Below, piece after piece: positions 8,666-16,489 of a DNA stretch of 64,000 nt. Every line of letters starts with the position of its first letter. Position 1 is the first letter of the stretch. Where the stretch lies: contig NZ_BNAY01000012.1 of assembly GCF_014654365.1 (NCBI RefSeq), forward strand, positions 199,807-263,806, written 5' to 3'. The position numbers and the translations under genes are program-made. This DNA is from Amycolatopsis oliviviridis. Lineage in GTDB: Bacteria > Actinomycetota > Actinomycetes > Mycobacteriales > Pseudonocardiaceae. The notes beneath the pieces were generated by a model that was not told the DNA's origin, did no database searches, and was given only the letters and a program-made list of their open reading frames with translations.

Positions 8666-9952
8666 TCAGCGCAGGTCGCTGCCCTTGGTCTCCGGCAGGG
8701 TCCTGATGACGAAGAAAGCGATCGCCGCTCCGGCGGCCACGTACCAGAAGAACAGTGTCGACAGCCCGGCGTCCGAGAGCGCGGTGAGCACCAGGGGAGC
8801 GGTGCCGCCGAACAGCGCGACGGTCAGGTTGTACCAGGCGCCGATGCCCAGGCCGCGCAGTTCGGTGGGGAACAGCTCGCTCATGATCGCGGGCGCGATC
8901 GACGTCATCGCCGTGTACAGGCAGAGGCCGACGCAGAACACCACCAGCAGCCCCGGCAGTCCCGGCCGGACCAAAGTGGACAGTGGGACGATGAGGATCG
9001 CGGTCGCCGCCGCCCAGACGAGCAGCTGCGGCTTGCGGCCGAAGCGGTCCGACAGGGCACCCATCGGGTATTGCAGCGCGACGAACAACGCCGTCGCGAT
9101 CGACAACGCGAGGAACACGTCGACGTCGTCGGCCTTGCGCGTCTTGACCGCGAACGAGGTCAGTGCGCTGAAGAAGGTGTAGTAGCAAAGGGTCGACAGC
9201 ATCGAGAAGCCCACGAGCTGCACGACGGCACGCGGGTGCTCGCGAAGAGTGGTGCGCAGCGGCCGCTCGACCCGGGTCGCGGTCGACTTCTTCTCCTCGA
9301 AGATCTCCGTCTCGGCGAGGCTGCGCCGGAGCCACAGTCCGATGATGCCGAGAACGCCGCCGAGCAGGAACGGGATCCGCCAGCCGTACGCCGTCAGGTC
9401 CGCTTTGGACATCGTTCGCGCGAGCACGAATCCGAGGATCGAGGCGAGCAGGACGGCGGATCCGGTCGAGATGTAGAAGAACGCGGAGTAGCGCCCGCGG
9501 CGGCTGGGCGGCGCGATCTCCCCCAGGTACGCCGAAGCGTTGGAGACCTCGCCGCCGAGCGACAGCCCTTGCGCCACCCTGGCCAACAGCAACAGGATCG
9601 GGGCCAGCCAGCCGACCTGATCGAACGTCGGCAGCAGGCCGATGGCCACCGAGCCGCCCGCCATCAGCACAATGGTCAGGATCATCGCCGGCTTCCGGCC
9701 CCTGATGTCGGCGAAGCGGCCGAGCAGCATCCCGCCGAGCGGCCGGAAGAAGAACGCCAAGGCGTACGTGGCGAAGGTGTTGATCAACGCCAGGGCTTCG
9801 TTGCCCTTCGGGAAGAACTCGCTGGCGAAGTAGATGCTGAAGGTGGCGTAGATGGTCCAGTCGAACCACTCCAGCGCGTTCCCGACACTGGCGGCGAACA
9901 GTTTCTTCACCGGGAGCCGATGTCCGAGCCGCTCCGTCGTTGAGTCCGCCAT
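8666..9952 (-). CDS. MFS transporter, metabolite:H+ symporter (MHS) type
   Basis: A 428-aa permease with about 12 membrane segments. NALEWFDWTIYATFSIYFASEFFP near the N-terminus and RPLGGMLLGRFADIRGRKPAM match the MHS family (ProP, KgtP, ShiA), which import compatible solutes, dicarboxylates or shikimate with protons. LSLGGEVSNASAYLGEIAPP and SDRFGRKPQLL are further family blocks. The ATG at 9952 has GGAGG directly upstream. A GTG at 9958 would overlap that site. The substrate cannot be told. It lies upstream of argS on the same strand and may be cotranscribed with it. Confidence 0.88.
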   Translation of the reverse strand: MADSTTERLGHRLPVKKLFAASVGNALEWFDWTIYATFSIYFASEFFPKGNEALALINTFATYALAFFFRPLGGMLLGRFADIRGRKPAMILTIVLMAGGSVAIGLLPTFDQVGWLAPILLLLARVAQGLSLGGEVSNASAYLGEIAPPSRRGRYSAFFYISTGSAVLLASILGFVLARTMSKADLTAYGWRIPFLLGGVLGIIGLWLRRSLAETEIFEEKKSTATRVERPLRTTLREHPRAVVQLVGFSMLSTLCYYTFFSALTSFAVKTRKADDVDVFLALSIATALFVALQYPMGALSDRFGRKPQLLVWAAATAILIVPLSTLVRPGLPGLLVVFCVGLCLYTAMTSIAPAIMSELFPTELRGLGIGAWYNLTVALFGGTAPLVLTALSDAGLSTLFFWYVAAGAAIAFFVIRTLPETKGSDLR

Positions 9953-10096
9953 CGGCACCTCCGTACTCGTGCGTGGGCGGAACCTTGCCAGAAAGTCCCC
10001 ATGCGGGAAAGAACCCGCCGGATGCCGAGATCAGTTCGTGGTGACCGGAGGGTGTTCGGCCGCCCACGCACTGGTCCTACGCGTACGGCTCATGGG

Positions 10097-12202
10097 TCAC
10101 GAGGTGCTGGCGAGCGCGAACGGCAGCACGGCCCGGGCGCCTGCCTGGCGCAGCAGGCGTGCGGACAGCGTCATCGTCCATCCGGTGTCGATCAAGTCGT
10201 CGACCAGCAGGATCGGGCCTTCGACCGCGGCCACCCTGGCGGCGAGGTCGTCGGGAAGGCTGAGGCGCTTCCACAGGTCTGCCAGCCGCTGGGCACTGTT
10301 CGCCTGACGCGGAGGCGGCCCCGCCGAAGCGATGGCACCCAGATAATCCAGCCGTCCGATCGAGGCCAGCTTCGTCGCCAGGCTGTGGACCAGCTGAGGC
10401 CGCGTGGCGGACGGCACCTCCACCACCGCGACCGGGCGCTCGGTCCACTGCCAGCCCTTGAGGACCTCGATACAGGCTTGGAAGACCGGATCGGGGAGTT
10501 CGGTGTCCGCCGCGGCCGGGCCGACGAGTTCGCGCAGCCGCGTACCCCAGCCGACGTCGGTCACCCTGCCGACGACCTGGCCCGTTTCGGCCTGCTCGCC
10601 CGCCGGCAGCCGTCCGGACAGCGGGACTTCCAGCCCGGCCATCCCGGTCGGCCACATCTTCCGCGGCGCGACCTCGACCCCGGGACGGCGCAGCCGCTGC
10701 CGCGTGGCGTCGACGACGTCGTCGGAAATCGTGGTGTCCCAATGCTTTCCGGTGCAGTTGTCGCACCGGCCGCAGGGGGTCGCTTCGGGATCGTCAAGCT
10801 GCTTTCGCAGATACTCCATCCGGCAGCCGGTGGTTTCGAGGTACGCGAGCATGGCGTTCTGTTCGTTGGTCCGCGCCGCGCTCACCCGCGCGTAGCGTTC
10901 CTTGTCGTACTGCCACTCCTCGCCGGTGCCTTCCCAGCCGCCCTTCACCCGGCGGACCGCGCCGTCGACGTCCAGCACCTTGAGGACCATCTCCAGCCGG
11001 GAACGGGACAGCTCGACGAACGGCTCCAGCGCGGGTGTCGACAGTGGACGGTCCGCGTATGCCAGCGCGTTGAGGACCTGGGTCACCCGCAGCTCGTCCG
11101 GGAACGCCAGCGAGCCGAAGTACGCCCAGATGTCCTTGTCCTCGTGACCGGGCAACAGGATCACTTCGGCGCGATCGACACCACGTCCGGCACGACCGAC
11201 CTGCTGGTAGTACGCGATGGGAGAGGACGGGGCGCCGAGGTGGACGACGAAGCCCAGGTCCGGCTTGTCGAATCCCATGCCCAGCGCCGAAGTGGCCACC
11301 AGCGCCTTGACGTTGTTGTTCAGCAGATCGTCTTCGGCGGCCTGCCTGTCCGCCGGATCGGTCTTCCCGGTGTAGGCGGCGACCGGATAGCCGCGCTCGG
11401 TCAGCAGTCCCGCGACGTCGTGCGCGGCCGCGACGGTGAGCGTGTAGATGATCCCGGATCCGGGAAGCTCCTCCAGGTGCTCGGCCAGCCACGCGAGCCT
11501 GGCCTGCGATGTCGGCAGTTCGGCCACCGACAGATAGAGGCTTTCGCGGTCCAGCGTGCCGCGCAGGACGAGGGTGTCGCCGCCGTTGCCGATGCCGAGT
11601 TGCTCGGCGACGTCCGTGGCCACCCGGTCGTTCGCGGTCGCGGTCGTGGCGAGCACGGGAACGCCCTCGGGCAGATCCTTCAGCAGCGTCCGCAGCCGCC
11701 GGTAGTCCGGCCGGAAGTCGTGACCCCAGTCCGAGATGCAGTGCGCCTCGTCGACCACGAGCAGGCCGGCGCTCGCGGTCAGCTTCGGCAGGACGGTGTC
11801 GCGGAAGTCCGGGTTGTTCAGCCGCTCCGGGCTGACCAGGAGGACGTCGACCTCGCCCGCCGCGATCGCGGCCTGGACCTGATCCCACTCCTGCGGGTTC
11901 GCGGAGTTCATCGTCGCCGCGTGGATGCCCGCCCTCGCCGCCGCGGAGATCTGGTTGCGCATCAGCGCCAGCAGCGGCGAGATGATCACCGTCGGGCCTT
12001 CGCCGCGTTCCCGCAGCAAGGCGGTGGCCAGGAAGTACACCGCCGACTTTCCCCAGCCGGTGCGCTGCACGACGAGCGCGCGACGGCGGTGCGCGACCAG
12101 CGCCTCGATGGCCGTCCACTGGTCGTCGCGCAGCCGGGCGCCTTCGCCCGCCAACGATTGGAGGAGGGTCTCGGCGCGGTCCCGGAGAGTCGATGTGTCC
12201 AC
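10097..12202 (-). CDS. recQ: RecQ-family ATP-dependent DNA helicase with C-terminal phosphoribosyltransferase-like domain
   Basis: A 701-aa superfamily 2 helicase. Motif I is RTGWGKSAVYF, motif II is the DEAH of VVDEAHCISDWGHDFRP, and motif VI is QQVGRAGRG. A zinc-binding segment (CRMEYLRKQ then CGRCDNC) follows the helicase core. The last ~200 residues differ from E. coli RecQ: instead of RQC/HRDC they contain VDDLIDTGWTM, which matches the PRPP-binding loop of type I phosphoribosyltransferases. The GTG at 12202 has GAGGTGGGGA upstream. The open frame runs 57 codons further back but enters the divergent promoter region of nadD. The C-terminal domain's activity is unknown. Confidence 0.87.
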   Translation of the reverse strand: MDTSTLRDRAETLLQSLAGEGARLRDDQWTAIEALVAHRRRALVVQRTGWGKSAVYFLATALLRERGEGPTVIISPLLALMRNQISAAARAGIHAATMNSANPQEWDQVQAAIAAGEVDVLLVSPERLNNPDFRDTVLPKLTASAGLLVVDEAHCISDWGHDFRPDYRRLRTLLKDLPEGVPVLATTATANDRVATDVAEQLGIGNGGDTLVLRGTLDRESLYLSVAELPTSQARLAWLAEHLEELPGSGIIYTLTVAAAHDVAGLLTERGYPVAAYTGKTDPADRQAAEDDLLNNNVKALVATSALGMGFDKPDLGFVVHLGAPSSPIAYYQQVGRAGRGVDRAEVILLPGHEDKDIWAYFGSLAFPDELRVTQVLNALAYADRPLSTPALEPFVELSRSRLEMVLKVLDVDGAVRRVKGGWEGTGEEWQYDKERYARVSAARTNEQNAMLAYLETTGCRMEYLRKQLDDPEATPCGRCDNCTGKHWDTTISDDVVDATRQRLRRPGVEVAPRKMWPTGMAGLEVPLSGRLPAGEQAETGQVVGRVTDVGWGTRLRELVGPAAADTELPDPVFQACIEVLKGWQWTERPVAVVEVPSATRPQLVHSLATKLASIGRLDYLGAIASAGPPPRQANSAQRLADLWKRLSLPDDLAARVAAVEGPILLVDDLIDTGWTMTLSARLLRQAGARAVLPFALASTS

Positions 12203-12251
12203 GTCCCCACCTCTACCCCATGCCACCGACGAAGTCGCGGTCGGCACGTCG

Positions 12252-12266
12252 TGAACGGACCGTTCA
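12252..12266. promoter_or_regulatory. Perfect 15-bp palindrome in the recQ-nadD gap
   Basis: TGAACGG-A-CCGTTCA, with 7-bp arms around a single base, lies 50 bp upstream of the recQ start and about 100 bp upstream of nadD. It is a candidate operator for recQ. It resembles a LexA box superficially, but GAAC and GTTC are separated by five bases rather than the four of the actinobacterial SOS box, so I do not assign a regulator. Confidence 0.4.
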
Positions 12267-12285
12267 TCCATGGAACGGAGGGTAA

Positions 12286-12301
12286 TGTGATCCAGATCAC
12301 C
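12286..12301. promoter_or_regulatory. Crp/GlxR-type binding site upstream of nadD
   Basis: TGTGA-TCCAGA-TCACC matches the Crp/GlxR consensus TGTGA-N6-TCACA at all but the last base, and its core GTGATC-CA-GATCAC is perfectly symmetric. It is centred about 70 bp upstream of the nadD start. TATAGGCT at 12348-12355 places a -10 box just before the ATG at 12364, suggesting a leaderless nadD mRNA with the site at an activator-like distance. Confidence 0.6.
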
Positions 12302-12363
12302 ACCTGTCGGTGGGTCCGGCGACCCGCGCGTGAAGCCACCTGCGGTGTATAGGCTCACGACCC

Positions 12364-12963
12364 ATGTCACCACGCAGGATCGGGGTCATGGGCGGCACGT
12401 TCGACCCCGTTCACCACGGGCACCTCGTCGCGGCCAGTGAGGTCCAGTCGCGGTTCGCGCTCGACGAGGTCATCTTCGTGCCCACCGGCCAGCCGTGGCA
12501 GAAGTCCGACAGGGTGGTCACCCGCGCCGAGGACCGCTACCTGATGACGGTGATCGCGACGGCGTCCAACCCCGTGTTCTCGGTCAGCCGGGTCGACATC
12601 GACCGCGTCGGGCAGACCTACACCGTCGACACCCTGCGTGACCTGCGCGCGGAATACCCCGACGACCAGCTGTTCTTCATCACCGGCGCGGACGCGCTCG
12701 AACAGATCCTCACTTGGCGCAACGCCGACGAGCTGTTCGACCTGGCGCATTTCATCGGTGTCACCAGGCCGGGCTACCGGCTCAACTCCCAGCATCTGCC
12801 CAGCGGGAAGGTGAGCCTGGTCGAGGTGACCGCCATGGCGATCTCGTCCACCGCCTGCCGCGAGCGGGTCGAAGGCGGGGAACCCGTCTGGTACCTCGTC
12901 CCCGACGGTGTGGTGCGCTACATCGCCAAAAAGGACCTCTATCGCAAAGACCGGGGTGCCTGA
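12364..12963 (+). CDS. nadD: Nicotinate-nucleotide adenylyltransferase
   Basis: Adenylates nicotinate mononucleotide in NAD synthesis. The 199-aa protein has the nucleotidyltransferase motif GGTFDPVHHGH at about 10-20, the ITGADALEQILTW block, and the C-terminal ISSTACR motif that closes over ATP. Divergent from recQ, it heads a run nadD-rsfS-gpgP-octT-degV that matches Mycobacterium Rv2421c to Rv2417c. No Shine-Dalgarno is present and a -10-like TAGGCT ends 8 nt before the ATG, so the mRNA may be leaderless. Confidence 0.95.
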   Translation: MSPRRIGVMGGTFDPVHHGHLVAASEVQSRFALDEVIFVPTGQPWQKSDRVVTRAEDRYLMTVIATASNPVFSVSRVDIDRVGQTYTVDTLRDLRAEYPDDQLFFITGADALEQILTWRNADELFDLAHFIGVTRPGYRLNSQHLPSGKVSLVEVTAMAISSTACRERVEGGEPVWYLVPDGVVRYIAKKDLYRKDRGA

Positions 12964-13018
12964 CCGGGTACCCTCGTCGGGCGCACCCGCGAGTAAAGCC
13001 ATCTGTTTGAGGAGAACT

Positions 13019-13423
13019 GTGACAGCCACGTCCGAGGCACGAGAGCTGGCCGTAGCGGCCGCCCATGCGGCGGCGGACAAGAAGGCGAGCGACGTGGTCG
13101 TGCTGGACGTGTCCGACCAGCTGGTCATCACCGACGCCTTCGTCATCGCGTCCGCGCCCAACGAGCGCCAGGTCGGCGCCATCGTCGACAACGTCGAAGA
13201 GCAGCTGCGGCTGGGCGGGCACAAGCCGGTCCGCCGCGAAGGCGCCCGCGAGGGCCGCTGGGTCCTGCTGGACTACGTCGACGTCGTCATCCACGTCCAG
13301 CACCAGGAGGAGCGCTCCTTCTACGGTCTCGAGCGGCTCTGGAAGGACTGCCCGCGGATCGAGGTCGAAGGTTTGGAGACACCCGCCGAGGAGGACCCCG
13401 CCGACGCGCAAGGCGCCTCGTGA
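13019..13423 (+). CDS. rsfS: Ribosomal silencing factor RsfS
   Basis: Small protein (134 aa) of the RsfS/Iojap family that binds L14 and blocks subunit joining under nutrient limitation. The family core is visible: ASDVVVLDVSDQLVITDAFVIASAPNERQV and WVLLDYVDVVIHVQHQEERSFYGLERLW. The GTG at 13019 follows GAGGAGAACT. An upstream in-frame ATG at 12908 lies inside nadD and is rejected. It overlaps the next gene by GTGA. Confidence 0.95.
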   Translation: MTATSEARELAVAAAHAAADKKASDVVVLDVSDQLVITDAFVIASAPNERQVGAIVDNVEEQLRLGGHKPVRREGAREGRWVLLDYVDVVIHVQHQEERSFYGLERLWKDCPRIEVEGLETPAEEDPADAQGAS

Positions 13424-14034
13424 GCCCGCGGCGGCTGGTGCTCTGGCGCCACGGCGAGACCGACTACAACGCGGCGGGCCGGATGCAGGGGCATCTGGAC
13501 TCCGCGTTGACGCCGGTCGGCTGGAACCAGGCCAGGTTCGCCGTGCCCGCGCTCGCCCGGTTCTCGCCGGATCTGGTGATCGCCTCGGATCTGCGTCGCG
13601 CGACCGACACGGCCACCGTGCTCACGGAGGCCATCGGTGTCCCGCTGCGGATCGACAAGCGTCTTCGGGAAACCCATCTGGGTGAATGGCAGGGCTTCAC
13701 CGGCCAGCAGGTCGACGAGGCCTACCCCGGCGAACGCGCGCGCTGGCGCGTCGACGCGACCTGGGCGCCGCCCGGCGGCGAGTCGCGGGTGGACGTCGCC
13801 GAACGCGCCCTTGAGGTCGTCGAGGACCTGGACCAGCCGAATTCCGACGCCGGCGACGCCGTGCTGCTGGCGACGCACGGCGGCCTGATCATCGCGCTGA
13901 CCGCGAAACTACTCGGCCTGCCGGTCACGTCCTGGCCGACCCTGGGCGGGATCGCGAACTGCCACTGGGTCGAGCTGACCCGGCGCGACGGCAACTGGCG
14001 TCTGGCCGCCTACAACGCGGGAATCACCGGCTGA
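13420..14034 (+). CDS. gpgP: Histidine phosphatase, probable glucosyl-3-phosphoglycerate phosphatase
   Basis: A 204-aa phosphoglycerate-mutase-like phosphatase with RHGET at 10-14 (phospho-histidine), a second histidine in LLATHGGLIIAL and an ETHLGEWQGFTG block. The position between rsfS and an octT homologue matches Mycobacterium Rv2419c (GpgP), which dephosphorylates glucosyl-3-phosphoglycerate in methylglucose lipopolysaccharide synthesis. The phosphatase family is certain. The specific substrate is inferred from synteny. Confidence 0.85.
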   Translation: MSPRRLVLWRHGETDYNAAGRMQGHLDSALTPVGWNQARFAVPALARFSPDLVIASDLRRATDTATVLTEAIGVPLRIDKRLRETHLGEWQGFTGQQVDEAYPGERARWRVDATWAPPGGESRVDVAERALEVVEDLDQPNSDAGDAVLLATHGGLIIALTAKLLGLPVTSWPTLGGIANCHWVELTRRDGNWRLAAYNAGITG

Positions 14035-14037
14035 TCC

Positions 14038-14766
14038 ATGGCCCCGCGCCTGCTGGTGTTCGCCGATTCCCTCAGTTTTCACGGCCCCGACGGTCCGCTC
14101 GCCGCCGACGACGCGCGACTGTGGCCCAACATCGCCGCCGAAGCGCTCGGTGGTGGCGGGGTGGACCTCGTCGCCGGGTTCGGCTGGACCGCCCGTGACG
14201 CCTGGTGGTCGCTGATCGGCGACCCGCGTGTCTGGGCCGACCTCCACCACGTCGACGCCGTCGTGCTGGCCGTCGGGAGCATGGACACGCTGCCTTCACC
14301 GCTGCCCACCTATCTGCGCACCGGCCTGCGCTACCTGCGACCGGATCCGTTGCGGCGGATGGTGCGCAAGACGTATCTCGCCGCCCAGCCGCGGCTCGCG
14401 ATCGCCCTTCGGGGACGTCCGGCGGTCCTGCCGTCGAAGCTGACCGTCCACTACCTCGACACCGCGGTCGGAGCCCTGCGCGTGCTGCGACCGGAACTGC
14501 CGATCTTCGGCATGCTGCCGTCCGTCCACCGCTCCGACGCCTACGGCCGGGTGCACACCGCCCGCGCCGGTGCCGCCGCCGCCATCGGCGCCTGGGGACG
14601 GCGTGCGGATGTCCCACTCCTGGATCTCGAAGCCGTCGTCGGCGACCACGTGCTGAGCGGCCGAGGCAATCCGGACGGGATGCACTGGGGCTGGGAAGGC
14701 CATGCCTCCGTCGGCACGGAAATGGCCCGACTGATGGCCCCGGTGCTGCGCCCCGCGGCAACGTAG
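14038..14766 (+). CDS. octT: SGNH-fold acyltransferase, probable diglucosylglycerate octanoyltransferase
   Basis: A 242-aa protein with a GDSL-like block I (VFADSLSFHG near residue 8) and a C-terminal Asp-His pair in NPDGMHWGWEGH, the layout of SGNH hydrolases. It starts 3 nt after the gpgP stop. Mycobacterium Rv2418c (OctT), which octanoylates diglucosylglycerate, occupies the same position and shares this type of sequence. Together with gpgP this suggests the organism makes methylglucose lipopolysaccharides (inference from family and order). Confidence 0.78.
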   Translation: MAPRLLVFADSLSFHGPDGPLAADDARLWPNIAAEALGGGGVDLVAGFGWTARDAWWSLIGDPRVWADLHHVDAVVLAVGSMDTLPSPLPTYLRTGLRYLRPDPLRRMVRKTYLAAQPRLAIALRGRPAVLPSKLTVHYLDTAVGALRVLRPELPIFGMLPSVHRSDAYGRVHTARAGAAAAIGAWGRRADVPLLDLEAVVGDHVLSGRGNPDGMHWGWEGHASVGTEMARLMAPVLRPAAT

Positions 14767-14776
14767 GCTGGCTGCC

Positions 14777-15622
14777 GTGTCGGTCGCCGTAGTCACGGAT
14801 TCCACCGCCCACCTGCCGGAAGGCTTCGCCGAACGGAACGGGATCCGGGTGGTCCCGTTGCACGTCCTCGTCGACGGCGTCGTCTTCCTCGACGGCGTCG
14901 AGATGGGCCCGGCGGCCCTGGCCGAAGCGCTCGGCAAACGCAGCCTGGTGACGACCTCCAGACCGACGCCCGCGGAATTCGTCAAGGAGTTCCGGGCAGC
15001 GCTGGCCGAGGGCGCGGACGCCGTCGTGTCGGTCCATCTGTCCCGGGAGTTGTCCGGGACCTGGGAGGCGGCGGTGCTCGCGGCCCAGGAGGTCGGGCCG
15101 GACAAGGTGCGTGTCGTCGATTCCCGCAGCACCGCCATGGGACTGGGTTTCGCCGCTTTGCGCGCGGCGCGGGCCGCCGCGGACGGTGCCGATCCCGCCG
15201 AGGTGGAGGCGGCTGCGGTCGACGCGGTGAGCCGTTCGGAGACCCTGTTCGCAGTCGAGACCCTCGAATACCTGCGCCGCGGCGGGCGGATCGGCCCGGC
15301 GGCCGCCTTGCTCGGCACCGCGCTCGCGGTGAAACCCGTGCTGCACATGGCCGAAGGCAGGATCCAGCCGCTGGAGAAGGTGCGGACGATGAATCGCGCG
15401 GTGGCGCGGCTGGTCGAACTCGCAGTCAAGGCGGCCGAGGGCGGCCTCGCCGACATCGCCGTCCACCACCTGGCCTCACCGGAGCGCGCCGTCGAACTGG
15501 CCAACCGGCTGGAGGAGTCCATCAACTGCCCGGAGGGGTGCGTGGTCTCGGAGATCGGTGCCGTCATCGGGGCCCACACCGGCCCCGGGGTGCTCGGCGT
15601 CGTGATCCAGCGGGCTGGTTAG
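14777..15622 (+). CDS. DegV family fatty-acid-binding protein
   Basis: A 281-aa DegV/FakB-type protein that binds a fatty acyl chain. The start VAVVTDSTAHLPEGFAERN and the block TSRPTPAEFVKEF (threonine/serine contacts to the carboxylate) are typical, as is ETLEYLRRGGRIGPAAALLG. It corresponds to Rv2417c by position. TAGGCT at 14764-14769 sits 7 nt before the GTG, so it may have its own leaderless promoter besides readthrough from octT. Confidence 0.92.
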   Translation: MSVAVVTDSTAHLPEGFAERNGIRVVPLHVLVDGVVFLDGVEMGPAALAEALGKRSLVTTSRPTPAEFVKEFRAALAEGADAVVSVHLSRELSGTWEAAVLAAQEVGPDKVRVVDSRSTAMGLGFAALRAARAAADGADPAEVEAAAVDAVSRSETLFAVETLEYLRRGGRIGPAAALLGTALAVKPVLHMAEGRIQPLEKVRTMNRAVARLVELAVKAAEGGLADIAVHHLASPERAVELANRLEESINCPEGCVVSEIGAVIGAHTGPGVLGVVIQRAG

Positions 15623-15686
15623 AAACTCGCCAGCGTCCCATACGGCACCGACGAAAACCGGTGATCCCGTCTCGGCCGGGGCCGGG

Positions 15687-15713
15687 TTGTCCACAACACC
15701 CCACTTGTCCACA
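15687..15713. promoter_or_regulatory. Two DnaA boxes upstream of comEA
   Basis: TTGTCCACA occurs twice in the same orientation, at 15687-15695 and 15705-15713, exactly 18 bp apart in the 144-bp gap between degV and comEA. This is the canonical high-affinity DnaA box of actinobacteria. Two exact copies this close suggest a functional DnaA site, either regulating comEA-comEC or titrating DnaA. The origin itself is not here, as no dnaA, dnaN or AT-rich unwinding region is present. Confidence 0.6.
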
Positions 15714-15766
15714 GCTTCGGAATTCACCACTCCCGCCCGCCACCCTCGCTCCGTAGCGTCGGTCAT

Positions 15767-16489
15767 GTGTTCGACCAAACCGCCCGTTCATCGGGTCCCT
15801 CCGTCAACGCCAGGCTGGCGTGGCTGGCAGCGCAGCTGTCGCCGCCCGCCCAGAGCCCGCCCGCGGGCAGGCTCGTACGCCGCTGGGTGCCCGCCCGGTT
15901 CACGGCGGACGGGATCCCGGTGAACCGGCGGTGGTTCGCCGTGGTGGCCGCGCTGATCGCGGTGGCCGTGATCGTGACCGGCGCGATCGCTTTGTTCGGA
16001 CACCGGCCGGGGGCGGAGACCCCGCCGCCCCTGCCGTCGGCCAAGGCCGCCGGAGACGCCCCCGCCGCGGCGGCCAAGGCGCCTCTGGTGATCAGTGTCG
16101 TCGGCCGGGTGCTCAAACCGGGCCTGGTCACGATCCCTCCGGGCGCACGGGTCGCCGATGCCGTCGCGGCGGCCGGTGGGGCACAGCCCGGAACGGATCT
16201 GACCGGGTTGAACCTGGCCCGGCGGCTCGTCGACGGCGAGCAGGTGGCCGTCGGTGTCTCTGGTCCGGCCGCGGCCGGACCAGAGACACCGCCCGGGAAG
16301 CTCGACCTGAACACGGCCACGGCCGAGCAACTCGACACCCTGCCCGGGGTCGGCGAAGTGATGGCGAAACGCATCGTCGACTGGCGGTCCGGGCACGGCG
16401 GGTTCACCACGGTCGAGCAACTCCGTGACGTAGAAGGGATCGGCGAAAGCAAGTTCAAGAAAGTCCGGGAACTGGTGTCCGTCGGATGA
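15767..16489 (+). CDS. comEA: ComEA-family DNA-binding protein
   Basis: Membrane-anchored DNA-binding protein of the DNA-uptake apparatus, 240 aa. A hydrophobic anchor lies at about 57-76, then a SLBB-like domain (VISVVGRVLKPGLVTIPPGARVADAV), a linker, and two helix-hairpin-helix repeats (LDLNTATAEQLDTLPGVGEVMAKRIVDWR and LRDVEGIGESKFKKV). The linker is encoded by a perfect 40-bp palindrome (16252-16291). The GTG start lies 144 bp after degV. The stop overlaps comEC by ATGA, giving the conserved comEA-comEC pair. Confidence 0.92.
   Translation: MFDQTARSSGPSVNARLAWLAAQLSPPAQSPPAGRLVRRWVPARFTADGIPVNRRWFAVVAALIAVAVIVTGAIALFGHRPGAETPPPLPSAKAAGDAPAAAAKAPLVISVVGRVLKPGLVTIPPGARVADAVAAAGGAQPGTDLTGLNLARRLVDGEQVAVGVSGPAAAGPETPPGKLDLNTATAEQLDTLPGVGEVMAKRIVDWRSGHGGFTTVEQLRDVEGIGESKFKKVRELVSVG
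16252..16291. repeat. Perfect 40-bp palindrome inside comEA
   Basis: The 20-nt arm 16252-16271 (starting CGGTGTCTCTGG) is followed, with no spacer, by its exact reverse complement at 16272-16291 (ending CCAGAGACACCG). It encodes the alanine/glycine/proline linker VSGPAAAGPETP between the SLBB and helix-hairpin-helix parts of ComEA. In RNA it would form a very stable hairpin about 195 nt before comEC. Confidence 0.9.

Noticed and set aside
8595..10067. Minus-strand frame fused to argS giving a 1065-residue product
   Set aside because: The added part is an out-of-frame reading of the MFS transporter gene, which has clear membrane helices in its own frame. The argS GTG at 8594 has a strong ribosome-binding site.
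12252..12266. SOS box controlling recQ
   Set aside because: The arms are separated by five bases between GAAC and GTTC instead of four.
15623..15766. Chromosomal replication origin
   Set aside because: Only two DnaA boxes are present, there is no AT-rich stretch, and dnaA, dnaN and gyrase genes are absent.
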